Assembly (NCBI RefSeq): GCF_003353015.1
Contig: NZ_QREM01000011.1
Coordinates: forward strand, 965-40,606
Direction: 5' to 3'
From: Xanthomonas arboricola
Lineage (GTDB): Bacteria; Pseudomonadota; Gammaproteobacteria; Xanthomonadales; Xanthomonadaceae
DNA length: 39,642 nucleotides
The notes under the pieces were generated by a model. It ran no database searches. It was not told where the DNA came from and worked only from the letters and a program-made list of their open reading frames with translations. The position numbers were made by a program, and so were the translations under genes. Below are positions 22,580-29,707 of this stretch, one piece after another. The first letter of the stretch is position 1; the number at the start of each line of letters is the position of its first letter.

Positions 22580-25351
22580 TCACTCCACCACCACCTGCGC
22601 ACTGGCCGCTTGCAAGGTATCGGATTCGACGTGGACCGTGATCGTGCCCGGCGCGCCGGCCTTGCCACGCACGATCGCCAGGCATAGCCCGTTGAAGGCG
22701 TTGCGTTGCGGCGAGACGAACGATTCCAGATTGGTCGGATCGCCGTTGTCGGTGGCAACCAGCTCGCCCGGTCCTTCGATGCGGAAACGTAGACGATCGC
22801 CCGCGGTTGGTGCAGGGCGTCCGGCGCGATCGAGCAAACGCACGGTGACGAAACTCAGATCCTGCCCGTCGCCACGGATGTTGCTGCGGTCTGGCGTCAC
22901 CTGCATGCGCGCGGCGCTGCCGGCGGTCTGCACACGGTCGCTGGCCCAGGGTTTGCCGGCCTTGTAGGCCTGCACGCGCAGCTCGCCGGGGTGGTAGACC
23001 ACATCGTCCCAGCGCAGCCGGTAGTGCAGCGGGCCCTTGCGCTTGCGCCCCTGCGACACGCCATTGACGAACAGCTCGGCCTCGTCGCCGGAGGTGAACA
23101 CATGCACCGGCGTGACCTGGCCCTCGCGGCCGGGCCAGGTCCAGTGCGGCAGCAGATGCGCCATCGGCAGGTCGGGGCGCCAACGTGACTGATACAGCCA
23201 GTAGCGATCCTTGGGAAAACCGGCCAGATCGAAGATGCCCGAGTAGGAACTGCGCGAGCTGTAGTACGGCGTGGGTTCGCCCAGATAATCGAAACCGGTC
23301 CAGACGAATTCGCCGGCAACATACCGATGCTGGTCCTGTGCCGCGAACACCTTGTCGGCGCTGGAGCCGAAGTCCACCGCATGCAGCTCGTAGGCGCTGA
23401 CCTGGTGCGCGACCGAGTCGCCGCCGCGCCCGTCGCGCACCGGCGCGCTGCTGTCCGGCGTCACCGGAAACAGATACACGCCGCGGCTGCTCAAGGCCGA
23501 GGCGGTCTCGCTGCTGAGAATCGCTTTGTGCGGAAACTTGCCATGGAACGCCGGATACTGCGGTTGTTTGCGAATGCGTTCGGTACCTGCGAATTCCGGC
23601 GTATCGCGAATGCCTTCGCCCTGGTAGTTGAGGCTGATGACATCCAGCGCAGCCGGTAGCGGCATGTCCGGGGAGGCGTAGTTCATCGCCACCGTGGCCG
23701 GGCGCGAGGGGTCTTCCTCATGCACGATCGCGTGCAGTGTGCGAGCGATCGCCGCGCCCTGCTCGCCGGTGTATTGCTCGCCGACTTCGTTGCCAACGCT
23801 CCACAGCATCACCGAGGGATGATTGCGGTCGCGTCGCAGCATCGCGCGCAGGTCCGGCTCGTGCCATTGCGGGAACACCAGGTGGAAATCCAGCGGGGTC
23901 TTCTTCATCTGCCAACTGTCGAACACCTCGTCCACCACCAGCAGGCCCATGCGATCGGTCAGTTCCAGCAGTTCCGGCGCGGGCGGGTTATGGCTCATGC
24001 GGATGGCATTGGCGCCCATCTGCTGCAGCAACTGCAGCTGCCGCTCTGCGGCGCGCACGTTGAACGCCGCGCCCAGCGCGCCGAGGTCGTGATGATTGTT
24101 CACGCCGCGAATGGGCACGTGTTCGCCGTTGACCAGCAGACCCTTGTCGGCATCGAGCACGATGCTGCGGATGCCGAACGGCGTTTCGTAGCGATCCACC
24201 ACGTGCCCGTCCTGGCGGACCTCGGTCACTGCGACATAGCGATGCGGGCGCTGGGTGGGCGGCGGGCCCCAGAGACGTGGATGGTCGATCTGCGTGCTGC
24301 CCTGCACGCGTGCGCTCCCACCCGCGGCAACCGCAACCTGCATGGCCGCAATGCGCGCAACCGGCTCGCCACTGCGCGTGCCGTGCGCAACGTCGAGTAC
24401 ATAGATCGCGGTGCTCACCTGCGCCTGCACCGCACTGCGGGCGGCATTGTCCAGCGTGACTGCCAGCTGCACCTGCGCCCTGTCGGCAGACACCTGCGGC
24501 GTGGTCAGCTGCGTGCCCCAGTGCGCGACATGCAGCGGCGCGGTCCTGGTCAGCCAAACATGGCGATACAGCCCGCCACCGGGATACCAACGCGCCGAGT
24601 CGGGCGGGTTGTCCAGGCGGATCGCCAGCTGGTTGCTGGCGCCAGACACCACGTACGGGCTCAGGTCCACGCGCCAGGAGCTGTAGCCATACGGCCAGCC
24701 GCCGACCAGCTTGCCGTTGAGCCAGACCGTGGCATAGGCCATCGCACCATCGAGACCCAGAAACAGCGAGCGGCCGCGATCGCCGGCCGGAATGTCCAGC
24801 GTCTTGCGATACCAGCCCACGCCCCAGCTCGGCAGGCGCCCCATGCCGCCGTACGGGCCATCGGCCAGAAACGGCCCGGCGATGGCCCAATCGTGCGGCA
24901 GATCCACGCGCTCCCAGCCGCTGTCGTCGAACTGCGGCTGCACGAAGGCCACGTTGCTGCCCGGATGCCCGGGCGGGCGGACGTGGCGGTTGGCCGGATC
25001 TGCAATCAGCGCATTGGCCGTGGGCAGGATCCACGGCTTGAGCCCGCGTGTTGCGGCGGCATCGAGGTGCTGCGCCTGCTCGGGCCGGGCATCGGCCGCC
25101 TTGCCGTCTTCGCTGCGTAGCACCTGCGGGCGGACGTCGTAATCCAGGAGTTGGCGATTGCCGGGAGGGTCGCCGCGATGGAAGCGCCATTGCGCGTTGA
25201 GCGAGACCCGCTCACGTGGCAGTTCGGCAGGTGCCGGTGGTGCTGCCAGCGCGGGCATGACGATGAAGATGCAGAGCATTGCCGCACGTGCAAGGCGCGC
25301 GCAGTCTCGGAAATCGTGCATCACCGGTGCGTGCCTGCCGGCACGCGTCAT
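22580..25351 (-). CDS. GH2 glycoside hydrolase, beta-galactosidase-like
   Basis: A 923-residue exported protein. After a long N-region with a hydrophobic segment (AAMLCIFIVMPALAAPP) comes the sugar-binding domain (DLPHDW, WYRKTLDIP, YPGGGLYRHVWL). An immunoglobulin-like domain follows, then the barrel with acid/base E522 (WSVGNEVGEQ) and nucleophile E681 (AGEFVWTGFDYLGEP). DUF4982-like and Ig-like modules complete the C-terminus. GH2 members act on beta-galactosides, mannosides or glucuronides; the real substrate here is unknown, although the neighbours suggest a xylan or hemicellulose side chain. ATG 25351 (AGAAGGG upstream) is preferred over ATG 25321 (weak site), though the latter gives a more usual signal peptide. 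Confidence 0.88.
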   Translation of the reverse strand: MTRAGRHAPVMHDFRDCARLARAAMLCIFIVMPALAAPPAPAELPRERVSLNAQWRFHRGDPPGNRQLLDYDVRPQVLRSEDGKAADARPEQAQHLDAAATRGLKPWILPTANALIADPANRHVRPPGHPGSNVAFVQPQFDDSGWERVDLPHDWAIAGPFLADGPYGGMGRLPSWGVGWYRKTLDIPAGDRGRSLFLGLDGAMAYATVWLNGKLVGGWPYGYSSWRVDLSPYVVSGASNQLAIRLDNPPDSARWYPGGGLYRHVWLTRTAPLHVAHWGTQLTTPQVSADRAQVQLAVTLDNAARSAVQAQVSTAIYVLDVAHGTRSGEPVARIAAMQVAVAAGGSARVQGSTQIDHPRLWGPPPTQRPHRYVAVTEVRQDGHVVDRYETPFGIRSIVLDADKGLLVNGEHVPIRGVNNHHDLGALGAAFNVRAAERQLQLLQQMGANAIRMSHNPPAPELLELTDRMGLLVVDEVFDSWQMKKTPLDFHLVFPQWHEPDLRAMLRRDRNHPSVMLWSVGNEVGEQYTGEQGAAIARTLHAIVHEEDPSRPATVAMNYASPDMPLPAALDVISLNYQGEGIRDTPEFAGTERIRKQPQYPAFHGKFPHKAILSSETASALSSRGVYLFPVTPDSSAPVRDGRGGDSVAHQVSAYELHAVDFGSSADKVFAAQDQHRYVAGEFVWTGFDYLGEPTPYYSSRSSYSGIFDLAGFPKDRYWLYQSRWRPDLPMAHLLPHWTWPGREGQVTPVHVFTSGDEAELFVNGVSQGRKRKGPLHYRLRWDDVVYHPGELRVQAYKAGKPWASDRVQTAGSAARMQVTPDRSNIRGDGQDLSFVTVRLLDRAGRPAPTAGDRLRFRIEGPGELVATDNGDPTNLESFVSPQRNAFNGLCLAIVRGKAGAPGTITVHVESDTLQAASAQVVVE

Positions 25352-25440
25352 GGCACGGCACCCTTCTGCCGTCTATGCACGCACGGCATATCCGCCCTTC
25401 GTGCACGTGTGGGCATCGCTGCCTGCTGCCTCACCCACCT

Positions 25441-26862
25441 TCACAGGTGGTAGGCCCGCTTGGGCAAGCGGTAGGCCAGATCGATCGCCACCTCGAACGC
25501 CTCATCCTCATCCAGACGGTGCTCGGCAACCAGCCTGGCAAGAAACGCGCTGTCCACGCGCCGCGCCACATCATGGCGTGCCGGGATCGACAGGAAGGCG
25601 CGGGTGTCGTCGTTGAAACCCACGGTGTTGCAGAAGCCGGCGCTGGCCAGGGTCTGCTCGCGGAAGCGCCACATGCCCTCCGGCGCGTCATGGAACCACC
25701 AGGCCGGGCCCAGCAACAGCGACGGGTAATGCCCGGCCAGGGGCGCCAGCTCGCGGCTGTAGCTGGTCTCGTCCAGGGTGAACACGATCAGGCGCAGGCG
25801 CGGATCGTTGCCGAAGCGATCCAGCAGCGGCTTGAGCGCGTGCACGTAGTCGGTGCGCATCGGAATATCGGCGCCCTTGTCGCGCCCGAAGGCCTGGAAC
25901 AGCTGCCGGTTGTGATTGCGGAAGCAACCCGGATGCAGCTGCATCACCAGGCCATCGTCCAGGCTCATCGCCGCCATCTCGGTCAGCACCTGCGCGCGGA
26001 ACAGCTCTGCCTGCGCGGGTGTCGCCGCACCACGCACGACCGTCTCGAACAGGCGCTGCGCCTCGGCCGGCGGTAGATCGGCGGTGGCCGCACTGGGGTG
26101 GCCGTGGTCGGTCGACGTCGCACCGTGCGCGGCAAAGAACGCACGGCGCTGCCGGTGCGCACGCAGATAGCCCTGCCAGGTCAGCACATCTTCGCCGGTC
26201 AGGGCGCCGAACTGCTGCAGCGCGCCGGCGAACTGTTCGTGTTCGGGGTCGACCACCGGGTCCGGCCGGTACGCGGTGAGCACGCGTCCCTTCCAGCCGC
26301 TGGCGCGAATGGCCGCGTGGTGCTGCAGCGTGTCCAGCGGCGACTCGGTGGTGGCGATCACCTCGATGTTGAAACGCTCGAACAAGGCCCGCGGGCGAAA
26401 CGCCGCTGTCTGCAAGGCGGCGGTGATGTGGTCGTAGTAATGATCGGCAGTGCCGGCATCCAGCCGGATGCGCAGGTCGAACACGTCATGGAAGACATGA
26501 TTCAACCACAACGCTGACGGCGTACCGCGCAGCAATGTGTAGTGCGCGGCGAACACGCGCCACGCCGCGCGCGGATCCACCGCCGCGCGCGACCCGTCGG
26601 CCCGCGGGATGCCCAATGCGTCCAACGCGATGCCCTGGCTGTAGAGCATGCGGAACACGTAGTGGTCCGGCACCAGCAACAGCTCGGTGGCATTGGCGAA
26701 TGGCGCATCGGTGGCGAACCATGCCGGGTCGGTATGGCCGTGCGGGCTGATGATCGGCAGTGCGGAAATCTGCGCATACAGACGGCGCGCGATCGCGCGC
26801 GTGCCGGGGTCGACGGGCAGCAAGCGGTCGTCGTGCAGGGTCAGGGGCGAAGGCGTGGACAT
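25441..26862 (-). CDS. uxaC: Glucuronate isomerase
   Basis: A 473-residue cytoplasmic enzyme, normal for the family. It isomerises D-glucuronate to D-fructuronate, feeding UxuB. PIISPHGHTDPAWFATD near the N-terminus contains the metal-type HxH pair (H41, H43) of the amidohydrolase-like barrel. GFNDDTRAFLSIPARHDVARR near the C-terminus is a typical UxaC signature. It lies 51 bases downstream of the GH10 gene and 89 bases before the GH2 gene on the same strand, consistent with one operon starting at exuT. Confidence 0.95.
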   Translation of the reverse strand: MSTPSPLTLHDDRLLPVDPGTRAIARRLYAQISALPIISPHGHTDPAWFATDAPFANATELLLVPDHYVFRMLYSQGIALDALGIPRADGSRAAVDPRAAWRVFAAHYTLLRGTPSALWLNHVFHDVFDLRIRLDAGTADHYYDHITAALQTAAFRPRALFERFNIEVIATTESPLDTLQHHAAIRASGWKGRVLTAYRPDPVVDPEHEQFAGALQQFGALTGEDVLTWQGYLRAHRQRRAFFAAHGATSTDHGHPSAATADLPPAEAQRLFETVVRGAATPAQAELFRAQVLTEMAAMSLDDGLVMQLHPGCFRNHNRQLFQAFGRDKGADIPMRTDYVHALKPLLDRFGNDPRLRLIVFTLDETSYSRELAPLAGHYPSLLLGPAWWFHDAPEGMWRFREQTLASAGFCNTVGFNDDTRAFLSIPARHDVARRVDSAFLARLVAEHRLDEDEAFEVAIDLAYRLPKRAYHL

Positions 26863-26913
26863 GGAATCAATGCACCAAAAGAGACTGAGAACGAAATCCA
26901 GCGGCCGCCCGTG

Positions 26914-27906
26914 TCATGGCGCGGGCGTGCCGGGATGGCTGGCAACGTAATCGCGCAGCCAGGTCAGCGCCGGCCGTTCGCTGCCATCGGCACGGATCAG
27001 GTACGCCGCTTCCTTGTCGCGCCACAGGCCTGGACGAAAGCCCCACAGCGTGATGCCGCGTACGCCGGGGTGCTCCCAGAACACCGGGAACACGCGTTGG
27101 TAGTCGGCCAGCTGCTGCGCATCGCTGGGGCCGTCCAGATCGAACTCGGTGATGTAGATCGGCAGGCCGGTCGCGGCCAGTGCATCGAGATTGGCACGAT
27201 GCACCGACATCGCAACGTTCGGGGTGGTTTCAAAGGCATGCTCCTGCACGCCGATCGCATCGACCAGCTGCTCGCGCTGCAGCAGCTGCACGATCTGCAG
27301 GTACTTCTGCGTGGCCTGGGCGCTGTTGGTGATGCTGTAGTCGTTGATCATCAGCCGCGCACGCGGAAAGTGCTGGCGCGCCAGCCGGAACGACTGCAGC
27401 ACCCATTCCCAGCCGCTGGCACCGTTGCCGCCCAGTGCCTGCAGATAATTCCCGCCGCCGGTGTCGTCCTTGCTGGGCGGGTCGTTGAGCGGTTCGTTGA
27501 CCACTTCCAGCAGGTCGATGTCCGGATACCGCTGCGCAACCGCAGCAAACCACTGCGCGATCTCGCGGCGCTGCTCGGCCGGTGGCAGGGTCTTGATCCA
27601 TTCCGGCTGCTGGTTGCCCCACACCATCACATGCATCTGGAACGGCATGCCGTTGGTCTTGGCCAGCTTGTAGGCGGTATCGAGCCCACTCCAGTCCATC
27701 TGGTCGCGCACTGCTTCCACACTGCCCCACTTGCCGCTGTTTTCGGGTGTGAGCTTGTTCCAGTACTGGGTGAATCCTGCCGCTTGGTGCGGGCTATAGG
27801 CGCTGCCCAGGAACTTGGACGCGCCTGACGCCAGCGGTGCGGCGTGCACCGCCGTCGCGATGCTCGCTGCGAACAACAACCCAACCGTCAGAGTGTGTCT
27901 GTGCAC
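26914..27906 (-). CDS. GH10 endo-beta-1,4-xylanase (second copy by position)
   Basis: A 330-residue secreted xylanase with a signal peptide (LTVGLLFAASIATAVHAAP). The acid/base is E138 in LEVVNEPLND and the nucleophile is E254 in YITEFDLDG. KLTPENSGKW and WGFRPGLW are GH10 motifs. It differs strongly from the other GH10 protein here (394 residues, catalytic phrase WDVVNEII), so the two are not a recent duplication. The GTG at 27906 is chosen because GAGGTGA sits just upstream, overlapping the stop of the transporter gene. A GTG nine bases earlier would overlap that ribosome site. The coupling to exuT is tight. Confidence 0.93.
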   Translation of the reverse strand: MHRHTLTVGLLFAASIATAVHAAPLASGASKFLGSAYSPHQAAGFTQYWNKLTPENSGKWGSVEAVRDQMDWSGLDTAYKLAKTNGMPFQMHVMVWGNQQPEWIKTLPPAEQRREIAQWFAAVAQRYPDIDLLEVVNEPLNDPPSKDDTGGGNYLQALGGNGASGWEWVLQSFRLARQHFPRARLMINDYSITNSAQATQKYLQIVQLLQREQLVDAIGVQEHAFETTPNVAMSVHRANLDALAATGLPIYITEFDLDGPSDAQQLADYQRVFPVFWEHPGVRGITLWGFRPGLWRDKEAAYLIRADGSERPALTWLRDYVASHPGTPAP

Positions 27907-27916
27907 GATGATCACC

Positions 27917-29242
27917 TCAGGAAGATGCCTTGGCCGCCGGCGTGGGGTCTGCCGGCAAGTGTGCCGGTTCCAGTTGCGGCACCAGCGTGTGCACCACCGC
28001 CAGCGCCAGCAGGTAGGCCGAGCCTGCCATCAGGAACACCGGCACATAACTGCCGGTGGCCTGCAGCAGGAACCCGATGAAGGTGGCGATCAGCATGCCA
28101 CCGACCGCCCCGGCAAAGCCGCCGATGCCGACCACCGTGGCCACCGCATGCCGCGGAAACATGTCCGAGGGCAGCGTGAACAGGTTGGCCGACCAGCCCT
28201 GGTGCGCGGCAGTGGCCAGGCCGATCAGGCCGACCGCCAGCCACAGATTGTCGGCGCGCGCAGCGAACACGATCGGCACCACCGAGACGGCGCAGATCAG
28301 CATCGCGGTCTTGCGTGCGCGGTTGACGCTCCAGCCGCGCGCGATGAAGCGCCCGGCGACCCAGCCACCGGCGATGCTGCCGATGTCGGCCAGCACGAAG
28401 ATCACGATCAACGGCGCGCCCAGTTGCAACAGACTCAATCCGTATTCGGCATGCAGGAACTTGGGCAGCCAGAACAGGAAGAACCACCAGATCGGGTCGG
28501 TGATGAACTTGCCCAGCACGAACGCCCAGGCCTGCCGGTGCCGCAGCACCTGCAACCACGACAGCCGCCGCTGCACCGGCTCGTGCGCATCGCTGCGGAT
28601 ATGCGCCAGCTCTGCCGCCGACAGGCCGGGCTGCTGCTCGGGCGGGTGATAACTGAGCCACCACACCAGCAGCCAGGTGGCGCTGAGCACGCCGGTGAAC
28701 AGGAAGGCCGCCTGCCAGCCCCAGGCGGTGGCGATCAGCGGCACCAGCAACGGCGCGACGATGGCACCGATGTTGGAGCCGGAATTGAAGATGCCGGTGG
28801 CCAGGGCGCGCTCGCGACGCGGAAACCACTCGGCCACCGTCTTCAACGCGGCGGGGAAGTTGCCGGACTCGCCCAGCCCCAGGAAGAAGCGCGCGATCGC
28901 AAAGCCCACCACGCTGGTGGCCAGCGCATGTCCCATCGCCGCCAGGCTCCAGATGCCGATCGCCAGCGCGTAGCCGACGCGCGTGCCGAAGCGGTCGATC
29001 ACTGCACCGCTGCACAACAACCCCAGCGCGTAGGCGGCCTGGAAGGCGGTGACGATATAGCCGTACTGGATCTCGTTCCAGCCGATCTGGGTCTGCAGAA
29101 ACGGCGCCAGCACGCCCAGCACCTGGCGGTCGACATAGTTGATGGTGGTGGCGGCAAGCAGCAGTGCGCACACGCGCCAACGCATGCGGCCCAGGCGCGC
29201 CAGCGTGCCGGCGGGCGCTGCGGCGTGCGGCAACTGGCTCAT
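27917..29242 (-). CDS. exuT: Hexuronate transporter, MFS (ExuT-like)
   Basis: A 441-residue major facilitator protein with 12 hydrophobic segments. TTINYVDRQVLGVLAPFLQ in the first helix, LGLGESGNFPAALKTVAEWF and ATGIFNSGSNIGAIVAPLLVP are hallmarks of the anion:cation symporter subfamily that includes ExuT. It should import glucuronate (or galacturonate) with protons for UxaC. It is the first gene of the minus-strand block. A xyl-box lies 169 bases upstream. The ATG at 29242 has a weak ribosome site; longer starts exist but would add non-membrane sequence before the first helix. Confidence 0.88.
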   Translation of the reverse strand: MSQLPHAAAPAGTLARLGRMRWRVCALLLAATTINYVDRQVLGVLAPFLQTQIGWNEIQYGYIVTAFQAAYALGLLCSGAVIDRFGTRVGYALAIGIWSLAAMGHALATSVVGFAIARFFLGLGESGNFPAALKTVAEWFPRRERALATGIFNSGSNIGAIVAPLLVPLIATAWGWQAAFLFTGVLSATWLLVWWLSYHPPEQQPGLSAAELAHIRSDAHEPVQRRLSWLQVLRHRQAWAFVLGKFITDPIWWFFLFWLPKFLHAEYGLSLLQLGAPLIVIFVLADIGSIAGGWVAGRFIARGWSVNRARKTAMLICAVSVVPIVFAARADNLWLAVGLIGLATAAHQGWSANLFTLPSDMFPRHAVATVVGIGGFAGAVGGMLIATFIGFLLQATGSYVPVFLMAGSAYLLALAVVHTLVPQLEPAHLPADPTPAAKASS

Positions 29243-29410
29243 GGGCACGCGCGCCGTTGCGCTGCAGCGTGCAGCATGCGCTGGGCAATCGCGCAGCGAC
29301 CACGGCAAGGCGCTGCCGCATGCCCGCAGTAGCCCGGCATCTCGCTGTCGCGTTCTTCGGTTCGATTCATCGAGCACTGCACCTGCACGAAGGTGGCCTT
29401 GCGCCACGGG

Positions 29411-29424
29411 TGATAGCGCTACCA
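29411..29424 (-). promoter_or_regulatory. xyl-box (minus orientation) for the exuT operon
   Basis: On the minus strand the site reads TGGTAGCGCTATCA, 13 of 14 matches to the published Xanthomonas xyl-box TGGTAGCGCTAACA (from memory). It lies 169 bases upstream of the exuT start and is the likely XylR operator for xylan block 2. Confidence 0.8.
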
Positions 29425-29570
29425 TTACCACGGCTTCCGGCAAAATCCATCGCGCAGTGCAGCACGCCAGTGCGTGCCGTGCAGCCGGCACGGTCTCGAT
29501 CAGCGCCGTTGTTGCCCGCCGCCGCGACGCCCCGCCGCCTATGCTGCCCTGCAGCGTGATGTTCTGAATT

Positions 29571-29584
29571 TGGTAGCGCTAACA
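29571..29584 (+). promoter_or_regulatory. xyl-box, exact match, for the TonB receptor gene
   Basis: TGGTAGCGCTAACA matches the published xyl-box at all 14 positions. It lies 124 bases before the receptor's GTG start, where a LacI-type repressor could block transcription of the receptor, GPH transporter and GH43 genes. Confidence 0.87.
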
Positions 29585-29707
29585 TCCAGCGCCACTGATC
29601 GCCCGTTCTTCCCCACCGCACCATCGCCGCGCCGCTACCGGCAGCGGCACTCCCTGCGCAGGGGCGATGCGTGGGACATCTGCTCACCTGTTAGGGAAGG
29701 AATTACG

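Larger units (their letters stand above)
29243..29707. other. 465-bp divergent control region with two xyl-boxes
   Basis: It separates exuT (-) and the TonB receptor gene (+). It holds one xyl-box in each orientation (listed separately), 146 bases apart, so each direction has its own operator. Short open frames inside show no family resemblance. Confidence 0.75.

Noticed and set aside
21156-27906. The two GH10 genes as a recent tandem duplication
   Set aside because: Their lengths, catalytic phrases and loops differ strongly, so they are old paralogues or separate acquisitions.
26914-27915. GTG at 27915 as start of the second GH10 gene
   Set aside because: It overlaps the GAGGTGA ribosome site itself. 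The GTG at 27906 is correctly spaced and gives a normal signal peptide.
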